From assembly GCF_000759885.1 (NCBI RefSeq), contig NZ_JNAH01000003.1:310001-374000 (forward strand): DNA of 64,000 bases, given 5' to 3'. Within the stretch, counting starts at the first letter, position 1. Every line of letters starts with the position of its first letter. This document shows, piece after piece, positions 24,426 to 33,524 of this stretch. The notes under the pieces are model-generated. The model made no database searches and was not told the DNA's origin. It saw only the letters and a list, made by a program, of their open reading frames with translations. This DNA comes from Prochlorococcus marinus str. GP2. Its GTDB lineage: Bacteria > Cyanobacteriota > Cyanobacteriia > PCC-6307 > Cyanobiaceae. A program made the position numbers and the translations under genes.

Positions 24426-24692
24426 TTGAGTTCAGAACGTTATTTAAACCACCCAACATTTGGCATGTTGTACCAAGTCTCTCCAGGAAATGATGGAAGA
24501 GATATTTATGCGACTTTATATGCCCAAAAAATGTTTTTTTCAGTTGAAGTTAGACAGAGAGAAGTTTTTTTTGAAGTCATACCTTATTTAGATGCTAGAA
24601 GTCAGGCCGAATTAAACCTTCAAAAAGCAAGAAGAAAAGGATCTGAAGAGCTAACTAAATGGGAGAATTTATTCACACAAACTTTCTTATAA
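24426..24692 (+). CDS. pipX: NtcA co-activator PipX
   Basis: 88 aa, TTG start. SSERYLNHPTFGMLYQV, then IYATLYAQKMFFSVEVRQRE and FEVIPYLDAR, match PipX: a Tudor-like N-terminal domain (1-60) and two C-terminal helices ending WENLFTQTFL. PipX binds either NtcA (activating nitrogen genes at high 2-oxoglutarate) or the PII protein. Three bases separate it from pipY, the usual cyanobacterial pair. Confidence 0.93.
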   Translation: MSSERYLNHPTFGMLYQVSPGNDGRDIYATLYAQKMFFSVEVRQREVFFEVIPYLDARSQAELNLQKARRKGSEELTKWENLFTQTFL

Positions 24693-24695
24693 AAA

Positions 24696-25331
24696 GTGAA
24701 TCTTTCAAATTATTTAAAATTAAAAAATAAAATCCCATCAAATGTAAATATCCTTGCAGTGAGTAAAGGATTTAAAAGTCAAGAAATCAAGACTATTCAA
24801 AATATAGGTCAGAATGATTTTGGTGAGAGTAAGTTTCAAGAAGCATATGAGAAACAATTAATCCTTAAAGACCTTCAACAAATAAATTGGCACTTTATTG
24901 GACGAATACAAAGTAACAAAATAAGGAAAATAGTACAAAATTTTAAATATATTCATTCAGTAGATTCATTTGAAAAATTGCATAAGATTTCAAATATTTC
25001 ATGTGAAGAAAAAAAAAATCCATTGATAATGTTGCAGGTTAAATTTAGTAATGACCCTAATAAAGGAGGTTTTAATCCTGAACTTTTAATATTGAAATGG
25101 AGAGAAATTCAAGAATTAAAAAATATTTCAATATCTGGTTTAATGACTATTAATCCTAAAGGAATAAGCTCTAAAGAAAATTTAGAATTGTTTAAAAAAT
25201 GTAGATCACTTGCCGATTCACTTCAACTGCCAGATTGTTCAATGGGCATGTCAGGGGATTGGCAGGAAGCGATTGAAGCTGGTTCAACTTGGTTAAGATT
25301 AGGATCATTGATATTTGGAGAAAGAGCCTAA
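24696..25331 (+). CDS. pipY: PLP homeostasis protein PipY (YggS/PLPBP family)
   Basis: 211 aa, GTG start. The PLP lysine is in ILAVSKGFKS (K24 region). FGESKFQEAYEK, WHFIGRIQSNKIR, HSVDSF, then GLMTINP, SMGMSGDWQEAIEAGSTWLR and the final R-L-G-S-L-I-F-G-E-R-A are all canonical. It keeps free pyridoxal phosphate and amino acids balanced. The pairing with pipX is established in cyanobacteria. Confidence 0.94.
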   Translation: MNLSNYLKLKNKIPSNVNILAVSKGFKSQEIKTIQNIGQNDFGESKFQEAYEKQLILKDLQQINWHFIGRIQSNKIRKIVQNFKYIHSVDSFEKLHKISNISCEEKKNPLIMLQVKFSNDPNKGGFNPELLILKWREIQELKNISISGLMTINPKGISSKENLELFKKCRSLADSLQLPDCSMGMSGDWQEAIEAGSTWLRLGSLIFGERA

Positions 25332-25475
25332 TAATTTTTATAAAAATCCAATATTAAAACTTGCAGTAAAGGACAAGTAACGTTATTTAAGAATAGGTAG
25401 TTTTTTCATTTCAAAAATGAATCTATTACTTTAGGTTTTTAAACCTTAGTAATCAATTTCAAGAGGATTTAAAAG

Positions 25476-26048
25476 GTGTCACTTATTTCTAAATTAAAAG
25501 CAGTTGTTGCAGGGGATGAGTATCTCGAAGATGATTTTGATGATTTAGATTATGCATCAGAAGATGAATTAAATGAAATTAACGATTTCAAACAAGGTTC
25601 AAGAAATTCAAATGCTCTTGCAAATTCAAATCCGTTCGATTTTATGAATAACAATAGATCATCAAAAGTGGTTGGAATGCCAGGTATCTCAAACTCAACA
25701 GAAGTAAGTTTAATGGAACCTAGAAGTTTTGATGAAATGCCTCAAGCCATACAAGCATTGAGAGAGAGAAAAACTGTAATTCTAAATTTAACTATGATGG
25801 ATCCTGATCAGGCCCAAAGAGCAGTTGATTTTATTGCTGGGGGAACGTATGCAATTGATGGGCATCAAGAGAGAGTGGGTGAAAGTATTTTTCTTTTTGC
25901 TCCAAGTTGTGTAAATGTAACTAGCTCATCTCCAGAAGAAGCTTCTCCTTCTAATGTGCCTTCAAATAGTAAACCAAAATATAGTTTGGGAAATAACACA
26001 GCTCCTGAACCAGCATGGGGTGATTCTAAATTAAGTGCTTTTTCATGA
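25476..26048 (+). CDS. sepF: cell division protein SepF
   Basis: 190 aa, GTG start. An N-terminal amphipathic membrane-targeting helix ([12 protein letters not shown]), an acidic linker, then the SepF domain (about 78-147) with [40 protein letters not shown] and [14 protein letters not shown]-like motifs. It anchors FtsZ in bacteria without FtsA, including cyanobacteria. Synteny pipX-pipY-sepF-proC is conserved. Confidence 0.94.
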   Translation: MSLISKLKAVVAGDEYLEDDFDDLDYASEDELNEINDFKQGSRNSNALANSNPFDFMNNNRSSKVVGMPGISNSTEVSLMEPRSFDEMPQAIQALRERKTVILNLTMMDPDQAQRAVDFIAGGTYAIDGHQERVGESIFLFAPSCVNVTSSSPEEASPSNVPSNSKPKYSLGNNTAPEPAWGDSKLSAFS

Positions 26049-26055
26049 CTAATCT

Positions 26056-26868
26056 GTGACTCATAAAATTGCGATTATTGGTTTTGGAAATATTGCAAAG
26101 GCTATAGTTACGCCTCTATTAGATAAAAAATTAATTCAACCAGAGAATGTTTATTGCGTTGTTAATTCAGAAAAAAGTCTAGAAAATATAAAAAAAAATT
26201 ATAAATATAAAATTAATGTTTATAAATCAAGTTCTAAAGACTCAAAAGTAATTTGGGATTGTCAAGTTAAACTACTCTCTATAAAACCGCAAAATTTTAA
26301 TGATATAAGTGAGCTTCATGATATTAAAGGGAAAGACAGTTTATTAGTTTCAATTCTTGCAGGAGTTTCATTAAATAGACTAACTCAAAAATTTCCAAAT
26401 CATAAATGTGTGAGGGTTGTTACAAATATTCCAATAACTGTTGGAAAAGGTTTAACAGGAATTGCATGGGGTGAAGAAATTACAAAAGATCAGAAACAAA
26501 TGACAAAAAAATTATTTGAAAATACTAGTAAGGTATACGAATTTTCTGAAGATTACCTTGATACATTTTTAGCATTAACTTCATCAGGGCCAGCAATAAT
26601 TGCTTTGATTATTGAAGCATTAAGTGATGGAGGTTTGAGTGGTGGATTACCAAAAAAACTTTCAGAAGAACTAGTGATTGAGATGATAATTGGAACTATC
26701 ATTTTAATTAAAGAGAGTAAAATAACTATTTCGGAGCTTAAAAATTTAGTCACTTCTCCAGGTGGGACAACTATTTCTGCTTTAAGAGTATTAGAAAAAA
26801 AGAGTATAAGGTCAGCATTAATTGAATCAATAGTTTCAGCTAGTAATAGAAGTAAAGAGTTTCGTTAG
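26056..26868 (+). CDS. proC: pyrroline-5-carboxylate reductase
   Basis: 270 aa, GTG start seven bases after the sepF stop. It has the N-terminal Rossmann motif IAIIGFGNIAKAIV, the NADP loop (CVVNSEKS), VSILAGVSLNRL, TNIPITVGKGLTGIAWG, TSSGPAIIALIIEALSDGGL and the C-terminal TSPGGTTISALRVLE signature. Last step of proline synthesis. Its end overlaps the convergent glycosyltransferase gene by four bases. Confidence 0.95.
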   Translation: MTHKIAIIGFGNIAKAIVTPLLDKKLIQPENVYCVVNSEKSLENIKKNYKYKINVYKSSSKDSKVIWDCQVKLLSIKPQNFNDISELHDIKGKDSLLVSILAGVSLNRLTQKFPNHKCVRVVTNIPITVGKGLTGIAWGEEITKDQKQMTKKLFENTSKVYEFSEDYLDTFLALTSSGPAIIALIIEALSDGGLSGGLPKKLSEELVIEMIIGTIILIKESKITISELKNLVTSPGGTTISALRVLEKKSIRSALIESIVSASNRSKEFR

Positions 26869-28031
26869 GTTTTATAATTATCTTTTAAGTTCATATAGAC
26901 ATTCTCAAGCGAATTTATATTTTTAGTAATTGTATATCTCTCAATTACTCGTTCTCTAGCTTTTTCACCAAGATCTTTTGTAAATGAAGGATGTTCCACA
27001 AGAATTGGAATTATAGTTTTTAGCTGTGCTGCTACATTATCAGTTGAAATTACTATTCCTGCTCCTTTATCTAAAACTTCGCCATCAGCTCCGGCATCTG
27101 TAGCTATACAAGCAGTACCAGCTGACATTGCCTCTAAAAGTGATAGTGATAAACCTTCTACTAAACTTGGTAAGAAAAACACTTCTGCTATTTGCATTAT
27201 TGCTATCCTAATTTCTAAATCTAATTCGGCACCCCACCAAATTAATTTCTCATTGCCAAGGTTAGAAAAACTATTTTCAAGTGTTGGCTTCATTGGTCCA
27301 TCACCAACAATAACTAATTTGCAATTTTGAGTTTTTGTTTGGCGCCAAGAACGTAAAAGTGCCTCGATATTTTTCTCATTTGCAATCCTTCCCATATATA
27401 AAAAGATTCTTTCGTTTCCAAGTTTGTTTTTTACTTGATCATATTTTTTACTTTTTTCGCCAAAAGGTTTCCACATATTTTCATCAACGCCGTTTGGAAT
27501 AATTATTTGTTTTTCTTTAGGTACTCCTAATTTCTCAAGAACATTTTTTTGAGGTTCAGAAAAAATTATTACTTTATCGAACTTTGCTAAAGATGGAGCA
27601 TAAAGTTGATATGTTAATTGTTGAGTGCTCGCAGTTAGATTTCTATTTTTAGCATCAAATGGTGGATGAAATGTTCCTATAAGAGGAACATTAATTTCAT
27701 TACAAAGCTCTGGAAGTCTAAAGTCTAAAGGAGATAAAGTTAGGCTAGCATGTACTATGTCAGGTTTTAATTTTTCCAATGATATCCTTAGCTCTTTTTC
27801 TGCCCTTGGCGAGGGTATTGTATAAACTTGAGATTTAATTAAATATGGGAGACTTACATCAGGATCATTTGCAAGAAATAATGGGTTTGATGAATTTGAA
27901 CTAGAGGGATTGTCGAAATGAATAAAGCTAATTTTATGACCTCTGGCCTTTAATTCCTTAGTAGTTGAATTACCATAAGTTACATTTCCACAAAAAGGGG
28001 ATTTTTTCCCTAACCAGGCAATATGAACCAC
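26865..28031 (-). CDS. GT4-family glycosyltransferase, possibly DGDG synthase-like
   Basis: 388 aa GT-B enzyme: N-terminal WLGKKSPFCGNVTYGNSTTK, then ASLTLSPLDFRLPELC and GTFHPPF. The C-terminal domain has FLYMGRIANEKNIEALLRSW, IVGDGPM, and the nucleotide-sugar E-x7-E motif in LPSLVEGLSLSLLEAMSAGT. I recall similar G-K-K-S-P-F-C-G-N-V-T-Y starts in cyanobacterial lipid glycosyltransferases (DgdA type), which would mean galactolipid synthesis, but this is from memory and unverified. Confidence 0.82.
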   Translation of the reverse strand: MVHIAWLGKKSPFCGNVTYGNSTTKELKARGHKISFIHFDNPSSSNSSNPLFLANDPDVSLPYLIKSQVYTIPSPRAEKELRISLEKLKPDIVHASLTLSPLDFRLPELCNEINVPLIGTFHPPFDAKNRNLTASTQQLTYQLYAPSLAKFDKVIIFSEPQKNVLEKLGVPKEKQIIIPNGVDENMWKPFGEKSKKYDQVKNKLGNERIFLYMGRIANEKNIEALLRSWRQTKTQNCKLVIVGDGPMKPTLENSFSNLGNEKLIWWGAELDLEIRIAIMQIAEVFFLPSLVEGLSLSLLEAMSAGTACIATDAGADGEVLDKGAGIVISTDNVAAQLKTIIPILVEHPSFTKDLGEKARERVIERYTITKNINSLENVYMNLKDNYKT

Positions 28032-28116
28032 ATTAATTGAATTAACTATTTATAAAGTTAACAGTTAGAGCTTCGATAATCATAATTTTATAATTTATTA
28101 ATGGTTCATGAAAATG

Positions 28117-28902
28117 CTAACTATATATTTCTCTCAACATTTTTAGTGAAGATAGCTCCTTCTCTAATTGAGTAGAGATCCATGTCTCAATAATGAATAA
28201 TATTTTGAGCCAGACTTTTTTGGGACCCAACAACTCTCCATTAGATTTTATTGGTAATTCTGGGAAAAGAAGTCTCTGTAATAGAGCGACTTCAGATGCA
28301 TTTATTTTTAGATTACTTTGAGGATCTTCTATGGATGAAAACCCTTCACTTGGCAAATAATAACAATTCCACTCCCAATTCCCTAAAGGTGGAATAATAG
28401 GTTCTCCAGTTTTACAACAATGATGAATTGGTAAATTAATACCCCCGATGGCTAATAGATGGATTAAAGATTGAATACTCATTGAGAGCATTTTAATATC
28501 TTCTTCTTGAGACTCTTTATATAAATAAATTCTATCAAGATGTGCAAGAACGCAAGATAAATAGTCTTGTTGCTTGTCATTATTACCTACTAATAAAAAT
28601 GTTAATTCAGTTATTGCTTGTGCGGCTGCAAGACATTCAATATTTTTTCCTAGACCAGAATAGCTTTTTAATATTTTTATTTGACGTACAGATTTAAGAT
28701 TTCTTTTCCCAAAAATCTGCAGACTTAAATATGTTAAAGGAGTAGCTGCGGCAAGACTACTTTTAGGCCGCCTAGCACCAGGTACCGCTAATCTAACAAT
28801 CCCTTGCTCATCGGTAAGCATAGTTATTAATCTGTCATTCTCGCCTAATGGAGAAGCTTTAATACAGAGACCCTTTAGTCTCCACTCACCAGAACCAGAC
28901 AT
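28117..28902 (-). CDS. recO: DNA repair protein RecO
   Basis: 261 aa. N-terminal OB fold with GLCIKASPLGENDRLITMLT and LAVPGARRPKSSLAAATPLT, central helical domain (AAQAITELTFLLVGNND), and the C-terminal GxCxxCG region, here HHCCKTGE. RecO loads RecA with RecR at single-stranded gaps. Its start directly follows the deoC-like stop (no spacer), so lrtA, deoC and recO probably form one transcript. Confidence 0.92.
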   Translation of the reverse strand: MSGSGEWRLKGLCIKASPLGENDRLITMLTDEQGIVRLAVPGARRPKSSLAAATPLTYLSLQIFGKRNLKSVRQIKILKSYSGLGKNIECLAAAQAITELTFLLVGNNDKQQDYLSCVLAHLDRIYLYKESQEEDIKMLSMSIQSLIHLLAIGGINLPIHHCCKTGEPIIPPLGNWEWNCYYLPSEGFSSIEDPQSNLKINASEVALLQRLLFPELPIKSNGELLGPKKVWLKILFIIETWISTQLEKELSSLKMLREIYS

Positions 28903-29562
28903 TTAAATTAAGTTAACTTCTTCAAAAATTTCACAAAAATTGGAAGTTCCCACGCAACTAATTCCAATATCCAACAAATCAATTACTTGCGTCAGTTTTT
29001 TTATGCCACCTACAACTTTGATTTGATTTTGTGAGCCTGTTTTTTTTAGTATTTCGGGGAAATCACTAGATGTAAGAGGAGACCCAAACCCGTCCCCAAA
29101 CTGAAAATTTTTTATTCCTAATTCCAAACATATTTCTATCGCATTAGTAAAAACTTCTTCTTGTAGTTTTGATTTATTTATGATTATTGAAACTGGTAAT
29201 CCAGATAATTTAACTTGCTCAATTTCAGCAGCGAAAGTTTCTAAATTTCTTTTGGATAAATTGATAAAGTTTGGGATATATTCAATTCCTTTGGCACCCT
29301 TATCTTTTGCAAAACAAACTAATTCTTCAATAAATGAAACTGGTAAATCTGCTAAAGGGTATGAAATAAGTGCGTTTATATTCGCACTGTAATTACCCAA
29401 ACAGTTTTTAAGATCAGTTAAATAATTTAGTGAAGTAGAAATATTTTTGATATTGTATTTTCTTATTAAATCGCAATTCACACAGAAATCTTCCCACGAT
29501 AAATAAGGGTTAATAATAATCGCATGAATTTTCTCGTTTAATTCATATTCAATATTGGGCAT
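28903..29562 (-). CDS. DeoC-family aldolase-like protein, catalytic lysine apparently missing
   Basis: 219 aa TIM barrel of the deoxyribose-phosphate aldolase family: ISYPLADLPVSFIEELVCFA corresponds to the G-F-P-L-G segment, GAKGIEYIPN to the E-x-D-x-V-I-N strand, and KVVGGIKK to the K-x-x-G-G-I-R strand. Where active enzymes have D-F-V-K-T-S-T-G-F, with the Schiff-base lysine, this one has NFQFGDGFG, without lysine. The strand-end Asp is a Glu. It may therefore lack aldolase activity or have a new role. Placed between lrtA and recO. Confidence 0.8.
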   Translation of the reverse strand: MPNIEYELNEKIHAIIINPYLSWEDFCVNCDLIRKYNIKNISTSLNYLTDLKNCLGNYSANINALISYPLADLPVSFIEELVCFAKDKGAKGIEYIPNFINLSKRNLETFAAEIEQVKLSGLPVSIIINKSKLQEEVFTNAIEICLELGIKNFQFGDGFGSPLTSSDFPEILKKTGSQNQIKVVGGIKKLTQVIDLLDIGISCVGTSNFCEIFEEVNLI

Positions 29563-29569
29563 TTAAAAC

Positions 29570-30154
29570 TTATTTAGATTGAATCAATCCATAACCCCCA
29601 TGATTCCTTTTATATATAACTTGAAGTTCATTATTTTTCTTGTTTCGAAAAACATAAAAATCATGATCAATTAGATCTAATTGTTTTCTTGCTTCCTCTG
29701 ATGAAATTGGAGTCATTTCAAAGTATTTATTTTTTATAGATGGCTCAGGCAGACTTGCTTCCATTCCTTCCCTAATTAAAGCTTTATCTAAAAAATTTGA
29801 TTCCATACTTTCAATTGGTAAAGAATCTTTATTTTTAAATTGTTTATTATGAATTGTTTTATTGTTTCTTTCTTTGTATTTGCGTAATTTTCTACAAAGT
29901 TTATTTGAAACTAAATCAATGCTTGAGTATAGATTTTCAGTTTTTTCTTCAGCTCTAATTATGGTACCATTTGCAAAAATAGTAACTTCTGCAGTTTGGA
30001 ACGAGACTCTTGGATTCTTTTCAATTGAAAGGTGTATGTCAGCTTCTTTAACGATATCCTTATAGTGATGTGTTGCTTTTTCTATCTTTGCCTCAGTATA
30101 TTCTTTTAATGCTCCAGTGAGCTCAAGATTCTTTCCATGGATTAAAATTTTCAT
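29570..30154 (-). CDS. hpf: ribosome hibernation promoting factor, long form (LrtA)
   Basis: 194 aa. The N-terminal HPF domain (1-100) has KILIHGKNLELTGALKEYTE, SIEKNPRV and IDLVSNKLCRKLRKYKER. The C-terminal dimerisation domain (about 130-190) has IKNKYFEMTPISSEEARKQL, DLIDHDFYVFRN and VIYKRNHGGYGLIQ. The long form makes 100S ribosome dimers in stationary or dark cells; the cyanobacterial gene is known as lrtA, light-repressed. Its start faces lipB across 44 bases. Confidence 0.94.
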   Translation of the reverse strand: MKILIHGKNLELTGALKEYTEAKIEKATHHYKDIVKEADIHLSIEKNPRVSFQTAEVTIFANGTIIRAEEKTENLYSSIDLVSNKLCRKLRKYKERNNKTIHNKQFKNKDSLPIESMESNFLDKALIREGMEASLPEPSIKNKYFEMTPISSEEARKQLDLIDHDFYVFRNKKNNELQVIYKRNHGGYGLIQSK

Positions 30155-30198
30155 AACAAATCTAAAAATATTTACTTACTTTCTAAATCTACTTAAAT

Positions 30199-30849
30199 AT
30201 GGATAATAGAACAGCAATAATTAAACAACCTGATAATATTTCTTCTTTTAATGATGTTTATAAATTACAAAAAGAATATCAGGAGGCATTGATTTTAGAT
30301 AATTCTAAGCCTGATTTTATTTGGATAGGGGAGCATCAACTCTGTTATACATTGGGGAGAGGATCTAATTACGATAATTTACTATTTTCTCTAAATGATG
30401 CTGAATATGATGTTTTTAAGATTGATAGAGGTGGTGAGGTAACTTGTCACATGCCAGGACAATTAGTAACGTATTTGGTTTTAGATTTGAAAAATTTTAA
30501 TAAAGATTTAAATTGGTACTTAAGAAAAATTGAAGAAATTATTATAAAAATCCTTGGAGCTTTTAATATAGATTGTCACTCTAGAAAAGGGTTTACTGGT
30601 GTTTGGATAGGAAATAAGAAAATCGCATCAATTGGAATTGGGTGTAAAAGATGGATTACGATAAATGGATTTTCAATCAATGTTGACTGCGAATTAGAAA
30701 ACTTTAATAAGATTGTTCCTTGCGGAATAGAAAATTGTCTTATGGCAAATATGATTGATTACAACAAAAATTTAAATACTCAAGAAGTCAAGAGAATTGT
30801 TAAAAAAACCATCGAGGAAGAATTTAATTTTGATTTTATATCAAAATAG
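30199..30849 (+). CDS. lipB: octanoyl-ACP:protein N-octanoyltransferase LipB
   Basis: 216 aa. [15 protein letters not shown] near 50, the conserved [36 protein letters not shown] with the catalytic lysine in G-x-K-I-A-x-I-G, and the nucleophile cysteine in [11 protein letters not shown]. It transfers octanoate to lipoyl domains and thus supports the PdhC protein encoded nearby. Confidence 0.94.
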   Translation: MDNRTAIIKQPDNISSFNDVYKLQKEYQEALILDNSKPDFIWIGEHQLCYTLGRGSNYDNLLFSLNDAEYDVFKIDRGGEVTCHMPGQLVTYLVLDLKNFNKDLNWYLRKIEEIIIKILGAFNIDCHSRKGFTGVWIGNKKIASIGIGCKRWITINGFSINVDCELENFNKIVPCGIENCLMANMIDYNKNLNTQEVKRIVKKTIEEEFNFDFISK

Positions 30850-30880
30850 AAATTAAAATTTCAAAATTAATTTAAATAAT

Positions 30881-32824
30881 ATGGGTGATTTAGCGTATTG
30901 GCCTGCAGCCAAACCTCTTTCTAAAAAAAATACATTTGCCAAAAATAGAGATTTTATTAAGAACCTTGATCATATAGATCAAATTTGGGAAAAATTAAAA
31001 TTTAAATGTGGTGATACTTTAGCTGTTTGCGATTTAAGAGGGAAATACAAAGAAAAATTTTCTTATTCTGAGCTAGCTGATTTAATAACAAAAGTCTCTT
31101 TTTCTTTCGAAAATTATGGTTTAAAAAAGGGGGATGTAGTTACTGTAATATCTGAAAATTCTCCAAGATGGCTAGCAGTAGATCAAGGCTTAATGCGTTT
31201 AGGAGCTATAAATGCAGTGAGAGGTATTAATTCTCCTTCAGTAGAATTAGACTATATTATTGGGCACTCTAATTCAGTAGGACTAATAGTTCAATCTAAG
31301 GAAATTTGGCTAAAGTTAAACAACAAAGAAGAATTAAAAAAAAGACTCAAATTTATAATCAATTTAGAAGATGAACAATTTGAAAGTTTAATAAGTTGGA
31401 GTACATTCATAAGTTCAGTAGAAAAAGAAAATTCACAAAATAATAATCTTGAAAAATTTAATCCAGAAATTGATGACGTCGCTACTATTCTTTACACTTC
31501 TGGGACAACCGGAAAACCTAAAGGTGTGCCTCTGACTCATGCAAATTTTTTACATCAAATAATCAATTTAGCCTATATCGCTGATCCAGAACCAGGGACC
31601 TCTGTATTAAGTGTTTTGCCTATCTGGCATTCTTATGAGAGAAGTGCTGAATACTTCTTTTTTTCATGCGGTTGTTCTCAATACTATACAATTCCAAAAT
31701 TTCTTAAAGATGATATTACACAAATAAAACCTGTTGTCATGGCTACTGTACCGAGACTATGGGAAGCAATACATGATGGTTTTTTTCAGGCTTTGAAAAA
31801 AATGCCTTCCAAAAAGCAAAAACTTATTAAGTTTTTGATAAGTAATAGTTCGGTTTTTAAAAGAAGTCTTAGAAAGATAAGAAATATAGATATAAAACAA
31901 ACAACTTTTAAATCAAAAATACCTTTACTGGGTTCTGTTATTAGCCGATACCCTTTACATAAATTGTCTACTATTTTTTTATGGCCGAATATTCTTAGAC
32001 AACTATGCGGAGAAAAACTGAAATTTCCCATCAACGGTGGAGGTGCATTGCCAGAACATGTAGATCTTTTTTTTGAATCTTTAGGTGTAGATGTTTTGGT
32101 GGGATATGGCCTCACAGAAACTAGTCCAGTATTAACTTGTAGGAGAAGAGAATTAAATGTTAGAGGATCATCTGGGCAGCCTCTTTCATTTACTGAAATC
32201 AAAATAGTGAGTGATGATAAAAAAAAGATTCTGAAGTTCAGAGAAGTCGGGAAAATTCTTGTTAAGGGGCCGCAAGTAATGAAAGGTTATCTTAATAATG
32301 AAATAGCTACAAATGATGTTTTATCCAAGGATGGTTGGTTTGATACTGGTGATTTAGGTTTTCTAATACCAAATGGTTCTCTCTTTATAACCGGAAGAGC
32401 CAAGGATACAATAGTGCTATCAAGTGGTGAAAATATAGAACCGAATCCCCTAGAGACTGAAATTCTTAGTTCTGAATTTATTAATCAGATTCAATTAGTA
32501 GGACAAGATAAGAAATGTTTAACAGCTCTCGTAGTTCCTAATGTCGAATTGGTTAAAAGCAAGTTTTTGGAAGAAGACCTTCCAAAATTAAACCTGAATA
32601 AGAAAATTGGTACATTTTTCAAATCACAAATTAATAATTTGCTTAAAAGTCGATTAGGAGCAAGATCAGAAGAACAAATATTAGATTGTTATTTTGTTGA
32701 TGCCTTTACTCTAGAAAATGGGTTATTAACACAAACTCTTAAACAAAAAAGAAAAGAAATAGAAAAAAAGTATTCATTACAAATAGAAAATATGTATGAA
32801 AACAAATTTAGTAAGAAAATTTGA
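30881..32824 (+). CDS. long-chain acyl-CoA/acyl-ACP synthetase
   Basis: 647 aa AMP-forming enzyme. P-loop ILYTSGTTGKPKGVPLTHAN (about 200-219), SVLPIWHSYERSAEYFF, GGGALPEHVDLFFESLGVDV, GYGLTETSPVLTCRR and DGWFDTGDLGFL, with the C-terminal lid motif GRAKDTIVLSSGENIEPNPL. Cyanobacterial members (Aas) recycle free fatty acids onto ACP. The N-terminal DLAYWPAAKPLSKKNTFAKN is characteristic of the cyanobacterial group. Confidence 0.92.
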   Translation: MGDLAYWPAAKPLSKKNTFAKNRDFIKNLDHIDQIWEKLKFKCGDTLAVCDLRGKYKEKFSYSELADLITKVSFSFENYGLKKGDVVTVISENSPRWLAVDQGLMRLGAINAVRGINSPSVELDYIIGHSNSVGLIVQSKEIWLKLNNKEELKKRLKFIINLEDEQFESLISWSTFISSVEKENSQNNNLEKFNPEIDDVATILYTSGTTGKPKGVPLTHANFLHQIINLAYIADPEPGTSVLSVLPIWHSYERSAEYFFFSCGCSQYYTIPKFLKDDITQIKPVVMATVPRLWEAIHDGFFQALKKMPSKKQKLIKFLISNSSVFKRSLRKIRNIDIKQTTFKSKIPLLGSVISRYPLHKLSTIFLWPNILRQLCGEKLKFPINGGGALPEHVDLFFESLGVDVLVGYGLTETSPVLTCRRRELNVRGSSGQPLSFTEIKIVSDDKKKILKFREVGKILVKGPQVMKGYLNNEIATNDVLSKDGWFDTGDLGFLIPNGSLFITGRAKDTIVLSSGENIEPNPLETEILSSEFINQIQLVGQDKKCLTALVVPNVELVKSKFLEEDLPKLNLNKKIGTFFKSQINNLLKSRLGARSEEQILDCYFVDAFTLENGLLTQTLKQKRKEIEKKYSLQIENMYENKFSKKI

Positions 32825-32862
32825 TTTGTTCTATCTATATTGAAAAGGTAAATTAATTTTTT

Positions 32863-33306
32863 ATGGAAACAAAAAACTCAATATCTATAAAGCGCTCAAT
32901 AGCTATTAAAGCTGTAGTTACACCAACTTGGAAGGAAGATGCTGAAAAAGAATTAAGTAAAGCAATTTCAAACATTGATCGGCAGTTATCGCAACTGGAG
33001 CAAGAGGGGCAGCAAATAGTAAATAATATTAGATCCCAATCGGTTAATCCCCTAGATCCAAGAGTTCAAGAACAGGTTAGTCAGGTGCAACAACAAGTCG
33101 CAGCAAAACGAAATGAAATTGAAGAACAAAAAAGAAATCTTCTTCAACAACAGAGTCAAGTTCGCGAATTAAAAATGGACGAAATTGTTGATCAAGGGCA
33201 AGTGGATAGTTTCTGTGATGTCACTGTGGGAGACAATCTTATTGAAAAAATGCAAGTATCGATTACGGTTAAGGATGGAGTTATTCAATCTATAGATAAT
33301 AATTAA
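32863..33306 (+). CDS. YlqD-family coiled-coil protein
   Basis: 147 aa. Residues 1-25 form a beta part (ISIKRSIAIKAVVTPTWKED). Residues 25-110 are a long Gln/Glu-rich coiled coil (AISNIDRQLSQLEQEGQQIV). The end is a small beta domain (SFCDVTVGDNLIEKMQVSIT, VKDGVIQSID). This matches the YlqD architecture found in cyanobacteria and Bacillus. Function unknown. Confidence 0.82.
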   Translation: METKNSISIKRSIAIKAVVTPTWKEDAEKELSKAISNIDRQLSQLEQEGQQIVNNIRSQSVNPLDPRVQEQVSQVQQQVAAKRNEIEEQKRNLLQQQSQVRELKMDEIVDQGQVDSFCDVTVGDNLIEKMQVSITVKDGVIQSIDNN

Positions 33307-33524
33307 AGAGAAGATTTAGTATTTTTGATAAATATAAGTAAATCTTAATTTCGAAAAGTTTTAAATTCTAATCGATCTAAATTATTACTTTCTTAAGTTT
33401 TAAGAGTTCCCACTGTGAACATGATTTCGTATAATTAAAACAAGAGTTTAAAGGGTTCTTAACCATAAAAACTTTAGGAAGTTTGGTAGAAATCCCTTGA
33501 AACTTATGCAATAACAATTTTCTT

